Of a stretch of 28,972 nt of DNA, positions 14,378-22,267 are shown in pieces. The stretch is taken from assembly GCA_910589115.1 (NCBI GenBank), contig CAJUSB010000034.1:1-28972 (forward strand). Reading direction: 5' to 3'. A program made the position numbers and the translations under genes. Source of the stretch: an uncultured Clostridia bacterium (GTDB lineage Bacteria; Bacillota; Clostridia; Oscillospirales; Butyricicoccaceae). Numbering within the stretch: the stretch's first letter is position 1; every line of letters begins with the position of its first letter. The notes under the pieces are model-generated. The model did no database searches. It was not told the origin of the DNA and was given only the letters and a program-made list of their open reading frames with translations.

Positions 14378-14566
14378 ACCTCCTCGCCGGAGGGGCCGCC
14401 TGCGCGGCGCGCGCCGGAGGGCGCTGCCCTCCGGCCTCCCGCTGGGGCTTTGCCCCAGACCCCGGGATGCTTGCGCATCCCTCCCTCGCCTGCGGGCGGG
14501 ACGGGGCTTCGGCTGCCGCTGCGGCCCTGCCGTCCGGCCCGCCATAGGGTCAGCGGGCCGGACGGC
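14378..14566 (+). repeat. Mosaic palindromic repeat, copy R6, with compensated stems
   Basis: The modules occur in the same order as at 5039, but with paired substitutions. CCGGAGGGC/GCCCTCCGG (14414-14434) replaces CCAGAGGGC/GCCCTCTGG, and GGGATGC/GCATCCC (14464-14481) replaces GAGATGC/GCATCTC. CTGGGGC/GCCCCAG has loop TTT. The last hairpin has a perfect 14-bp stem (14529-14542 with 14553-14566) with loop CATAGGGTCA. It lies between two genes of the phosphorelay, opposite to their direction. Confidence 0.88.
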
Positions 14567-14602
14567 TAACTGCGGTGAGGATATTGCTTTTTTATTTTGC
14601 TG

Positions 14603-16681
14603 TTATTTATTGTCTACGATATCGCTTGTTTTGTCAATAGGTGAGATGACGGAAAGCATCTGGCTCATCGAATCGTCATAGAACTGGTACTGCCCGCGTC
14701 CGGCACGCTTGACCGAGTAAAGCGCCCGGTCAGCCGCACAGAAAAGGTCTTCATAATTTTGGCTGATCTCGCGCGAGCAGGCCACCCCCATACTGACGGA
14801 GATGGTGAATTCCTGATACTGGCCGATCAGCGCATGGAAAATACGGTCGATGATCGGCTTAATGTCTTCGTCCACCCGGGCGAAAAACAGGAATTCATCA
14901 CCGCCGACCCGCGCTGCAACATCGCTTCCGCGCACGCTCTGCTTGAGCTTTTCCGCTACGTGTTTGAGGACTTCGTCACCAAACATATGTCCGTAGGTAT
15001 CATTTGCTGATTTGAAATAGTCGAGGTCAATGATTGCGAGTGCATAATTATAGCGGCGGTCGTTGAGCCGGTCGTCAATCAACTTTTTTGCGCTTTCACG
15101 GTTGAGCAGCCCGGTCATAGCGTCGTGTGTTGCGGCGCGTTCCAGGTTTTCCAGACGCACAAGCGAATCATGAATATCAATGGCTTTGCCGATTGCACCC
15201 TGATACTGGCGCGGCTCATCCGGCGACCACATGGCGCGGGCAATTACCCGGTGCCAGCGGAAGCCGCTGCCGATGTTCAATTTGAATTCGTATTGGATCA
15301 CCGGATTTTCAGGATCGGTGTGCCGCAGCAGGTCGGATACCTCTGGCCATACCTGCGGCCCGAGCAGACGCTGGATACTTGGGTCAGTGGCGGGGTCCTT
15401 TACGAGCTCATTGATTTGCAGCCGGTTCGCACCCCAGGGTGACAGTGTCAGCATGGGGGGAGAAGTATTGTATTCAAACTGGATCTCTTCACTCATGGCG
15501 GCGAAGAAGGCGTATTTTTCCCGCTCCCGCTCCAGCAGCTGGAGGGTACGCCCGGAAACGGTCAGCTCTTCTGAGCGCAGAAGTTCCCGGGTGAGGTTGT
15601 TCATGTCGGCGGAGCTGCCAAAGGCGTCCGGTTCTTCCTTACTGAGTTCCTCTTGCAGGCTGGGTGCTACATCTTGCAGGCACTCGAGCAGCAGAGGGTT
15701 AAAGGTGCCGCATTCCCCGTTGACGATCATCTGGATGGCCGTCTCGTGCGTAAAGGCCTTTTTATAGACACGTTCGCTTGTCAGTGCGTCATATACATCG
15801 GCAAGCGCAACGATCTGAGCGGAGATTGGGATTTCTTCCCCTTTCAGCCCGTCCGGATAACCGCGCCCGTCATAACGTTCATGGTGCCAGCGGCAGATCT
15901 CATATGCCGTCTTGACCAGAGGTTCATCCTGATAATAGGACAGCTCCTTTAGCATATCGGCGCCGATGCGTGAATGCATTTTCATCACGGCAAATTCTTC
16001 GTTGGTCAGGCGGCCCGGCTTGTTGAGGATTTTTTCATCAATGGCAATCTTGCCGATATCATGCAGGGCCGAAGCCGTGCAGATCATCGAAATATCCCGG
16101 TGGTTGAGCGGATACCGGTCGGTTTTCTGCATCAGGCTGTTGAGCAGCAGCTCGGTCAGCATATGCACGTGCCGTACATGCTGGCCGCTTTCGCCATTGC
16201 GGAACTCCACGATGTGGCTGAGGATGTCAATCATCAGATTGCTCTGCTGTTCGTTTTCGTATATCTGGTCGGCCACCATACTGATCAGCTTTTTCTGCTT
16301 TGCATACAGCAAAATGGTGTTGACCACACGGCGATGGACGATCAATGCGTCAAAAGGACGGCTGATGAAGTCGCTGACGCCCATTTCATAGGCGCGCTCG
16401 ACAAAGGCCGAGCCGCTTTCAGAGGAGATCATTATGACAGGGATATCTTCGATCCACCGATGCTTATGCATCATATCAAGTACGCCGAAGCCATCCATAA
16501 CCGGCATCACAACATCGAGCAGTACGATAGAGAGCTCTACGCCGTATTTCTGGATGCTGGCAACGCCCTCTACGCCGTTTTCCGCCTCAATAATCTCATA
16601 TTCGCCGCCCAGGATATCCGTGAGGATCGCGCGGTTCATTTCGGAATCATCGACGATTAAAATTTTCTGTTCTTTGCTCAT
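14603..16681 (-). CDS. Response regulator with HD-GYP, PAS and GGDEF domains (cyclic-di-GMP turnover)
   Basis: The 692-residue cytoplasmic protein has four parts. The receiver domain (about 5-125) has acceptor Asp56 in LLDVVMP. The HD-GYP phosphodiesterase domain (about 150-340) has HDIGK (207-211) and HHERYDGRGYP (266-276). A PAS-like region spans about 400-515. The diguanylate cyclase domain (about 518-675) has an intact GGDEF (593-597) and, five residues before it, an RGSD inhibition site. Both making and breaking cyclic-di-GMP are therefore possible. The receiver is the natural end point of the kinase-Hpt relay encoded next to it. The start is uncertain: ATG 16681 has GGGAAG about 15 bases upstream, and GTG 16702 would add seven residues. 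Confidence 0.94.
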   Translation of the reverse strand: MSKEQKILIVDDSEMNRAILTDILGGEYEIIEAENGVEGVASIQKYGVELSIVLLDVVMPVMDGFGVLDMMHKHRWIEDIPVIMISSESGSAFVERAYEMGVSDFISRPFDALIVHRRVVNTILLYAKQKKLISMVADQIYENEQQSNLMIDILSHIVEFRNGESGQHVRHVHMLTELLLNSLMQKTDRYPLNHRDISMICTASALHDIGKIAIDEKILNKPGRLTNEEFAVMKMHSRIGADMLKELSYYQDEPLVKTAYEICRWHHERYDGRGYPDGLKGEEIPISAQIVALADVYDALTSERVYKKAFTHETAIQMIVNGECGTFNPLLLECLQDVAPSLQEELSKEEPDAFGSSADMNNLTRELLRSEELTVSGRTLQLLEREREKYAFFAAMSEEIQFEYNTSPPMLTLSPWGANRLQINELVKDPATDPSIQRLLGPQVWPEVSDLLRHTDPENPVIQYEFKLNIGSGFRWHRVIARAMWSPDEPRQYQGAIGKAIDIHDSLVRLENLERAATHDAMTGLLNRESAKKLIDDRLNDRRYNYALAIIDLDYFKSANDTYGHMFGDEVLKHVAEKLKQSVRGSDVAARVGGDEFLFFARVDEDIKPIIDRIFHALIGQYQEFTISVSMGVACSREISQNYEDLFCAADRALYSVKRAGRGQYQFYDDSMSQMLSVISPIDKTSDIVDNK

Positions 16682-16755
16682 AGCTGAATGACCACTTCCC
16701 ACTTTTGTTTCTTATCCTGTCGCTGCCGGAGCAGTGCTCACAGCATACCGACTAT

Positions 16756-16784
16756 ATTTTATCATAGGGGGGTAAAAAATACAA
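16756..16784 (-). promoter_or_regulatory. Predicted promoter of REC/HD-GYP/GGDEF gene
   Basis: On the minus strand TTGTAT (16784-16779) and TAAAAT (16761-16756) have a 17-bp spacer that contains six C in a row. The start point near 16749 gives a leader of about 68 nt. Confidence 0.65.
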
Positions 16785-16990
16785 GCGCGGAAAATGTCCT
16801 TTTCCGAAAAGAATTGAGCAGCGGATGCTGGCATTTTTCACAAATCCATGCGCTGGTACGGGGAGGAACCAAATAAGTAGAAAAGCTGTGCTTTCCGTAA
16901 TTTTCCAGAATAATTATACCCGTATGCAGCTGGGGGTTTGTAGGAATCTCCAAATCCGTCCGGCAAATTGCCGAAAAGTAAAATTTCCGG

Positions 16991-17019
16991 CTGACACTGC
17001 CGGGCGAATATGCTATAAT
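16991..17019 (+). promoter_or_regulatory. Predicted promoter of uncharacterised coiled-coil gene
   Basis: CTGACA (16991-16996) and TATAAT (17014-17019) are 17 bp apart, with TGC before the -10. The leader is about 100 nt long and contains CCTGT/ACAGG (17043-17056). The region 16785-16990 between the divergent promoters shows no gene I can support. Confidence 0.75.
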
Positions 17020-17127
17020 AAAAACAAAACCCATAACAGGGGCCTGTGTATACAGGTTCTGGGGCGGGTCCGGTGCGGTGCACCAGACTGCCCTAAAATT
17101 GCAGGGAAGCAGAGGGGGGACAAAGGA

Positions 17128-18135
17128 ATGGTCCATTTGAGAATTACCCAGTCCGGCACGGCGCACCAGGCGGCGCAGGATGCCCATATGGTGCGGGCTG
17201 TGCAGGCACGCCGGCGCGGGGATGAGGCTGGCTGTCCGGCTGCGGGGCATGGCGTGTATTGTCCGGCCGCAGGGCACGGGCACCATCCGGACGTGGATAC
17301 CCGGCCGGGCGGCGCTGTACAGGAGACGGAAAAGCCGCAGCAGTCTGCACCGCAGCCGCCAGCCGCACAGCGTCCGCAGCAGCCGGAACAGCGTCCACAG
17401 CAGGCCGGACAGCAGAAGCCGGATGCGGCGCAGACGGTGAAGGATGCCGCCGAGCAGGCGGCTGCGGTCTGGGAGGATGCATCAAAGCAGGCACATGACG
17501 CTTATGCGGCAGAGGAAGCCGAGGTCAAGAGTCTTGCAGAGATGATGAAGGAAGCAAAGGAGCGTGCAGATAAACAGCGGGAGCGCTTCAAGCTGCCAAA
17601 GAATACGCGGTATGGAGATATGCCGATGGAGGCCCATGCACGCCTTGCGCGGGCGCGGACACAGGCGCAGGCCGGTGCAGCAGCAGGCTTTGCCCGGAGT
17701 AAGATATTGCAGTGCCAGGCGGCGTTGCGGCAGGACCCGGAGAATGCGGCGCGTATCCGCGCCACGATCAGTTCGCTGCAAAAGGCGGTCAACCGGGCGA
17801 ATAAGAAAAAGCGGGAATTACAGCAGGAGCATTTATCCGAGGTACAGCGCCGGAAGGCAGCCGAACGCAAGCAGAAGCGTAAGGAACAGTACCTGCGGCG
17901 CGAGCTGAGCCGCAGGAAGACCATGCGCAGCATCCGTGAGCGCGGCTATCTCCGCGAGTGCGAGGTAGAGAACCGTTTGCAGGATCAGCTTCAGCAGACG
18001 CGTATGGAGCTGCGCCAGCAAATGGAGGATTTGAACGCAGCCTATGGCGGCGTTTCCCCGGAGGCCGCTGCGCAGCAGTATACAGCGCAGGCAGCCGCCC
18101 CGGCGCCAGCGCCCAGCGTAAACATCCAGGTGTGA
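17128..18135 (+). CDS. Uncharacterised Gln/Ala-rich coiled-coil protein
   Basis: I do not recognise a function for this 335-residue protein. Its N-terminal region holds a direct repeat CPAAGHG at residues 36-42 and 45-51, which could bind metal through Cys and His. A Pro/Gln-rich low-complexity linker follows (about 68-100). From about 105 to 305 it is helical and strongly charged, with a conserved-looking core RYGDMPMEAHARLARAR and a long basic coiled coil (about 205-300). The tail is Ala/Pro-rich. There is no signal peptide or membrane segment. The ATG is chosen for the AGAGGGGGG site upstream and a consensus promoter 100 bases before it; the frame stays open further upstream across that promoter, which I reject. 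It is monocistronic. Confidence 0.8.
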   Translation: MVHLRITQSGTAHQAAQDAHMVRAVQARRRGDEAGCPAAGHGVYCPAAGHGHHPDVDTRPGGAVQETEKPQQSAPQPPAAQRPQQPEQRPQQAGQQKPDAAQTVKDAAEQAAAVWEDASKQAHDAYAAEEAEVKSLAEMMKEAKERADKQRERFKLPKNTRYGDMPMEAHARLARARTQAQAGAAAGFARSKILQCQAALRQDPENAARIRATISSLQKAVNRANKKKRELQQEHLSEVQRRKAAERKQKRKEQYLRRELSRRKTMRSIRERGYLRECEVENRLQDQLQQTRMELRQQMEDLNAAYGGVSPEAAAQQYTAQAAAPAPAPSVNIQV

Positions 18136-18214
18136 ACGGGATGGCCGGAGGAATCTGCATTTCACGCAAGAAATAGGGCATTTCAGGGCGGCGGCGGGGA
18201 TTTTGCCGGTTGCC

Positions 18215-18223
18215 TGCTATAAT
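18215..18223 (+). promoter_or_regulatory. Orphan extended -10 element
   Basis: TGCTATAAT is a perfect extended -10 sequence. No -35 box lies at the usual distance upstream (GC-rich there). It would start transcription near 18230, ahead of a strong terminator and with no gene between them. Confidence 0.45.
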
Positions 18224-18229
18224 GGTAAA

Positions 18230-18309
18230 CGGAACGGTCGTTCCCAGCGCCGTTTTGATATCCTACCGGTTTTCCCGGGGGTCCGCAAGGGCCTCCGGGA
18301 CCCCTTTTT
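18230..18309 (+). ncRNA. Candidate small RNA of about 80 nt
   Basis: The segment runs from the start point predicted by the orphan extended -10 to the T-tract at 18305-18309. It can fold into a 5' hairpin GGAAC/GTTCC (18231-18244) with loop GGTC and a 3' terminator hairpin GGGGTCC/GGACCCC (18278-18304). No open frame of useful length lies in it. I do not recognise a known RNA family. It may instead be just the 3' end of the preceding transcript. Confidence 0.35.
18278..18309 (+). terminator. Intrinsic terminator downstream of coiled-coil gene
   Basis: GGGGTCC (18278-18284) pairs with GGACCCC (18298-18304), followed by TTTTT. It ends either the 17128-18135 gene or the candidate small RNA. Confidence 0.8.
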
Positions 18310-18356
18310 CTGCGGTCCGGCGAAAGCCGGGTAGTCGTGGCATTCTCGACTTTATG

Positions 18357-18405
18357 AAAAAAGACTGTTTCAAAGCGGCAGAAAGCCTTGAAACAGTCTT
18401 TTTTT
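18357..18405. terminator. Bidirectional intrinsic terminator
   Basis: A perfect stem pairs GACTGTTTCAA (18363-18373) with TTGAAACAGTC (18388-18398), flanked by six A on the left and seven T on the right. It can stop transcription from either side and ends the rsmD-coaD operon arriving on the minus strand. Confidence 0.92.
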
Positions 18406-18448
18406 ATCATTTCAAAGGGCGGCACGGGGCAGCCCGGACAGCGCCTTC

Positions 18449-18907
18449 CTAGCCCTTTGCCAGAGACTTGAATTGTACACGCGCCTTGCGTACACCATCC
18501 AGCGTGCCGCCAAGGGTCTCTTCCGTGCGTTTGAGCGCGTCTTCGCAGTATTCGTTTGCCACCCGCCGCAGCTCCCGCGCCTGGATTTCTGCGTTGCCGA
18601 CAATTTCCTTTGCACGTTTCCGTGCGGCGACTACGATTTCTGTTTCCGAAATCATCTGCCTTGCAGCATCCTCCGCTTTTTTACGCAGGGTTTCGGCCTC
18701 GCGTTTGCCTGCGGCAATCAGTTCGTTTCGCTTCTCTACGATGTCCTGTGCCATTTTGATATCGGCAGGCAGCTGGGCACGCAGCTCGTCCAGCATATCC
18801 AGCAGGCGGTCGCGCTCGAGGACACACTTGTCACTGGAGAGCGGCATATTTTTGGCGTCCTGCACCATATCGTACATGCTGTTGATGAGTTCCTCTAATG
18901 TTGCCAT
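18449..18907 (-). CDS. Coiled-coil protein in rsmD-coaD operon (ATP synthase B/DivIVA-like helices)
   Basis: The 152-residue protein is almost entirely helical, with charged heptads: a first helical segment (about 1-48) and a long one (about 50-125) rich in RKRAKE and AEDAARQ motifs. Such proteins are usually labelled ATPase or V-type ATPase subunit H-like in Clostridia, but this only reflects coiled-coil similarity and no nucleotide-binding motif is present. It has no membrane segment. It overlaps the coaD stop by 13 bases, so it is translated with that gene. A role in the envelope or cell division is possible by analogy with DivIVA-like proteins, without direct evidence. Confidence 0.82.
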   Translation of the reverse strand: MATLEELINSMYDMVQDAKNMPLSSDKCVLERDRLLDMLDELRAQLPADIKMAQDIVEKRNELIAAGKREAETLRKKAEDAARQMISETEIVVAARKRAKEIVGNAEIQARELRRVANEYCEDALKRTEETLGGTLDGVRKARVQFKSLAKG

Positions 18908-19395
18908 GTATTTCCATCCTTTCTGATCCGCAGTAATATCTCATTTTTCACCGAGTCGGGCACAAGGCCGGTGATATCGCCCCCATGTGCGGCGATATCC
19001 TTCACAATGGAAGAGGAGAGGTACATATGCTCGGCGCTGGTCATTAAAAACACGGTATCAAGGTTTGGGTTGAGCTTCCGGTTGGCGAGCGCCATCTGGA
19101 ACTCGTATTCAAAATCAGACACCGCACGCAGGCCCTTAATAATGGTATCGGCGTTTTGCTGGCCTGCATAGTCGGCGAGCAGGCCGGAGAACATCTGAAC
19201 CTCCACGTTCGGCAGCCCCTCTGCTGCGCGGCGCAGCAGGGCACAGCGTTCCTCCGGGGAGAATGCAGGTTTTTTTGCCTGGTTGTGCATTACCACGACG
19301 ATCAGGCGGTCGCACAGCCCGGCTGCGCGCCGGATGATATCGAGATGCCCGGCGGTGACCGGGTCAAAGGAGCCTGGGTAAATTGCAGTTTTCAT
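18895..19395 (-). CDS. coaD: Phosphopantetheine adenylyltransferase
   Basis: The 166-residue enzyme joins 4'-phosphopantetheine and ATP to make dephospho-CoA, the fourth step from pantothenate to coenzyme A. The nucleotidyltransferase signature is GSFDPVTAGHLDI (residues 8-20, TxGH), and the C-terminal SSSIVKDIA matches the ISSTxxR-type site. The length is normal. It starts 4 bases after the rsmD stop, and its end overlaps the following coiled-coil gene, so the three are one operon. The rsmD-coaD pairing is widespread in bacteria. Confidence 0.97.
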   Translation of the reverse strand: MKTAIYPGSFDPVTAGHLDIIRRAAGLCDRLIVVVMHNQAKKPAFSPEERCALLRRAAEGLPNVEVQMFSGLLADYAGQQNADTIIKGLRAVSDFEYEFQMALANRKLNPNLDTVFLMTSAEHMYLSSSIVKDIAAHGGDITGLVPDSVKNEILLRIRKDGNTWQH

Positions 19396-19399
19396 CGTA

Positions 19400-19951
19400 T
19401 TATGATTCCATTTCAGCCGTTTTTTGTAAAACGGTTACTCGAATTGTGCCGTACCGGTATTCCCGCCCGCCTGTGAAGCAGGGTGCGAGCACATCGGCTG
19501 CGGCACTCTCGCATACCATTATACCATTTCTCGACAGAATGTCAAACCTTTCTGCCGCAAAAAGCGCATCATTCAGCAGTTGTCCGCCGTAGGGTGGGTC
19601 GAGAAAGATGAGGTCATAGCCCGCACCGGCATGACGTTTCAGGAAAAGGGAAAAGTCAGACGCATGTACCTGCGCACGGTCCGCGACGCGGGCAGCGCTG
19701 ATATTTTTGCGCAGAACAGCAAGGGCGGAGCGGTCATGATCGACAAAGTCGCAGTGTGCAGCACCGCGGGAGAGCGCCTCAATACCCATTTGCCCGGTGC
19801 CGGCGAACAAGTCGAGAACCTTTGCATCCCGTACATGGGACTGGATAATGTTAAATATATTTTCTTTCACGCGGTCGGTGGTTGGCCTAGTGGCCATACC
19901 GGGCACGGGCAATAGGGCTTTACCTCGTGCTGAGCCGCTGATTACACGCAT
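19400..19951 (-). CDS. rsmD: 16S rRNA (guanine-966-N2)-methyltransferase
   Basis: The 183-residue enzyme methylates G966 of 16S rRNA during 30S assembly, using S-adenosylmethionine. VLDLFAGTGQMGIEALSRGA is motif I for SAM binding, and LIFLDPPYGG carries the catalytic DPPY of N2-guanine methyltransferases. The N-terminal RVISGSARGKALLPVPG and RPTTDRVKENIFNI are typical of RsmD. It opens the operon with coaD. AGAGAGG lies 7 bases before the ATG, while no clear promoter is seen; the preceding repeat (20005-20165) fills the gap to uvrC. Confidence 0.96.
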   Translation of the reverse strand: MRVISGSARGKALLPVPGMATRPTTDRVKENIFNIIQSHVRDAKVLDLFAGTGQMGIEALSRGAAHCDFVDHDRSALAVLRKNISAARVADRAQVHASDFSLFLKRHAGAGYDLIFLDPPYGGQLLNDALFAAERFDILSRNGIMVCESAAADVLAPCFTGGREYRYGTIRVTVLQKTAEMES

Positions 19952-20004
19952 AAAAATACCTCTCTAAAAATAAAACAAATAACAGTAGGCGGAGAAGGAA
20001 ACCA

Positions 20005-20165
20005 CCCCGCCCGCCGTCCTTTTGGCGGGCGGGGCAGGATGCAAAAACGGCAATGACCGCACCCATCCCCGCCGCAGCGGAGAAAAAGTTTTTACTCGAT
20101 TTTTTTACAAAAAAATCGCGGGTGCAGGGCAGCGCCCTGCCGCAGCCCGCGCAGGGCCGTCAGCG
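20005..20165 (-). repeat. Mosaic repeat with A/T hairpin, copy R8
   Basis: A perfect 11-bp stem CCCCGCCCGCC/GGCGGGCGGGG (20005-20034), with loop AAAAGGAC on the minus strand, is followed by CCGC/GCGG, the A/T hairpin CGATTTTTTT/AAAAAAATCG (20097-20118) and GCAGGGC/GCCCTGC. It is nearly identical to the copy at 4219 from the CCGC module through the A/T hairpin. It lies between uvrC and rsmD in their direction of transcription and may separate their transcripts. Confidence 0.86.
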
Positions 20166-20245
20166 CAGACGAGCACTAACAACGCACAAGATACGGTTTT
20201 TCGACCGGGGGGATGTGGTAGAATAGCTGTCGGGCACTGGGTACA

Positions 20246-22072
20246 TTATTTCTCGCTGTGGTAGAAGGCATACACCTTTTCGGCAACCCCTGCGGGTACA
20301 ATGCGGGCAAGCTCGTTGATTTGGGCAGCCTTGATGTTTTCAATGCTGCCGAAGTGGCGCAGCAGCTCCGCACGCCGCTTTGCACCTACCCCGTCAATGC
20401 GGTCAAGCGAGGAGCCGCGCAGTTTCTTGCCGGAAAGCGTGCGGTTGTACGTGATCGCAAACCGGTGCGTTTCCTCTTGTATGCGCCCAATCAGTGCAAA
20501 CACCGCCGGTACGGTGGAGATGCCGAATTCGCGCCCGTCCGGGGCGACCAGCCCCCGGGTGCGGTGATGGTCGTCCTTCACCATGCCAAAACATGGGGTC
20601 GTCACACCGAAGCCGTCAAGCACCTTCTGCGCAGTGCGCACATGCCCGAGCCCGCCGTCAATTAAAAACGCATCCGGCAGAGGGCAGAATTTTTCGTCCC
20701 CGTCCTTCCAGTGGGTCAGCCGCCGGGTGAGCATTTCTGCCATGGAGGCATAGTCGTCCTGGCCCTGCGCAGCACACTCGATTTTGAACTTGCGGTAACG
20801 GCTTTTGAGCGGCTTGCCGTTTTCAAAAACGACCATCGAGCCGACGGTATTCGTACCCGCCAGGTTGGAAATATCATAGCTTTCCAGCAGTACGGGAAGG
20901 TTTTCAAGGCCGGTCATGCTCTGCAAAAGTTCAAGTGATTTGACACGCCGCTCGTGGGCGGTTTCGATGCGGAGGATTTCCTCGGCAGCATTTTTTCGCG
21001 CCAGATTGATAAGCTCGCGGCGTTTCCCGCGCTGCGGTATTGCCAGCTCAACCTTTCGTCCTGCAATGTCGGACAAATAGGCGGCAACGGCCTCACTTTC
21101 TTCAATCGGTTCGGAGAGAAGCACCGTGCGCGGCACGGCCAAACGCATCGCATAATACTGCTTGAGAAAGGCGGACAGGATTTCACCGTCAGCCTCGGCC
21201 GCCTCATCGAGCAGGGTGTATTCCTTGTCCTGGAGCGCGCCGTTGAGATAGTGGAGCACGACGACACAGCCGCGTGTCTGTCCCTGATGATAAGCGAGCA
21301 CGTCAAGATCTGCAAAAGCACCTGCGACCACTTTTTGACGCTGGCCGATGGCATCGACCGCACGCAGGCGGTCACGCAGGATGGCCGCGCGTTCAAATTG
21401 GAGCGCTTCGGCAGCGTCCTGCATTTTCTGTTCGATTTCACGCCGGAGGCCTTTATAGTTGCCCTCTAACAGGTGCATCGCTTCACCGACCAGCGCGGCG
21501 TATTCTTCAGCGGGCACTTCACCGGTGCATGGGGCCACGCAGCGGCCCAGGTGATGGTTGAGGCAGGGGCGTTCTTTGCCGATATCGCGGGGGAAAACGC
21601 GGCTGCATGTTTTCAGCCGGAGGGCCTCGCAGATGGTGTCGATTGCGCGGCGGGCGGCAATGCGTCCGGGATAGGGGCCGAAGTAGCGGTCGGCGTCAGC
21701 GGCGGGGCGGGCGACGATTTGAAAGCCGGGATAAGGCTTTGAGCAGGTGACTTTGATATAGGGGTAGCCCTTATCGTCTTTTAAGAGGATATTATACTTG
21801 GGCTTATATTTTTTAATCATAGCGTTTTCGAGCACGAGTGCTTCGAATTCGCTTTCGGTGACGATGATTTCAAAGTCATCAATCAGGGAGACCAAGCGCC
21901 GGGTTTTGGGATTGAGACGGCTGTCGTTTTGGAAATAGGAAGTGACGCGGTTTTTGAGGGCCTTTGCTTTGCCGACATAAATCACGTCTCCGTCTTTGTT
22001 TTTCATGAGGTAGACGCCTGGCTCACGCGGCAGGCTGAGCACGCGTGTTTTCAGCTCTTCCTTGCGGGACAT
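20246..22072 (-). CDS. uvrC: Excinuclease ABC subunit C
   Basis: The 608-residue protein makes the two incisions of nucleotide excision repair, loaded by UvrB. The N-terminal GIY-YIG nuclease domain is seen in PGVYLMKNKDGDVIYVGKAK (about residues 18-37), followed by a Cys cluster region, the UVR motif for UvrB contact (EIEQKMQDAAEALQFERAA, about 205-224), an RNase H-like nuclease domain (ESYDISNLAGTNTVGSMVVF, and FLIDGGLGH), and two helix-hairpin-helix motifs at the end. The length is typical. AAAGGAG lies before the ATG. The terminator at 22113 separates it from the HPr-like gene upstream; no clear promoter is seen after that terminator. Confidence 0.97.
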   Translation of the reverse strand: MSRKEELKTRVLSLPREPGVYLMKNKDGDVIYVGKAKALKNRVTSYFQNDSRLNPKTRRLVSLIDDFEIIVTESEFEALVLENAMIKKYKPKYNILLKDDKGYPYIKVTCSKPYPGFQIVARPAADADRYFGPYPGRIAARRAIDTICEALRLKTCSRVFPRDIGKERPCLNHHLGRCVAPCTGEVPAEEYAALVGEAMHLLEGNYKGLRREIEQKMQDAAEALQFERAAILRDRLRAVDAIGQRQKVVAGAFADLDVLAYHQGQTRGCVVVLHYLNGALQDKEYTLLDEAAEADGEILSAFLKQYYAMRLAVPRTVLLSEPIEESEAVAAYLSDIAGRKVELAIPQRGKRRELINLARKNAAEEILRIETAHERRVKSLELLQSMTGLENLPVLLESYDISNLAGTNTVGSMVVFENGKPLKSRYRKFKIECAAQGQDDYASMAEMLTRRLTHWKDGDEKFCPLPDAFLIDGGLGHVRTAQKVLDGFGVTTPCFGMVKDDHHRTRGLVAPDGREFGISTVPAVFALIGRIQEETHRFAITYNRTLSGKKLRGSSLDRIDGVGAKRRAELLRHFGSIENIKAAQINELARIVPAGVAEKVYAFYHSEK

Positions 22073-22112
22073 AATCGCGCTCCTTTCCGAGGGGGGCCGT
22101 CAGGCCTGGTTG

Positions 22113-22137
22113 AAAAAAGCACCGCTTTCGCGGTGCT
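22113..22137 (-). terminator. Intrinsic terminator after HPr-like gene
   Basis: On the minus strand AGCACCGC pairs with GCGGTGCT around a GAAA tetraloop, followed by six T in total. The region 22138-22267 between the gene and this hairpin has no gene I can support. Confidence 0.92.
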
Positions 22138-22267
22138 TCGGCTTGGTTTTGCGTCCGGAACCAAAGGTGCGGCCCGAACGGTGGCTGTGCACGGCCAGGC
22201 ACTGCCAAGAGGGGGAGAAGGCCGTTGGTAGCGCCAGCCTGCACCCTTTTGCGATTGGGGGGATGGT

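Noticed and set aside
16825..17127. 101-codon upstream extension of the coiled-coil gene
   Set aside because: The extension crosses a consensus promoter (16991-17019) and reads low-quality sequence. The ATG at 17128 has a strong ribosome site.
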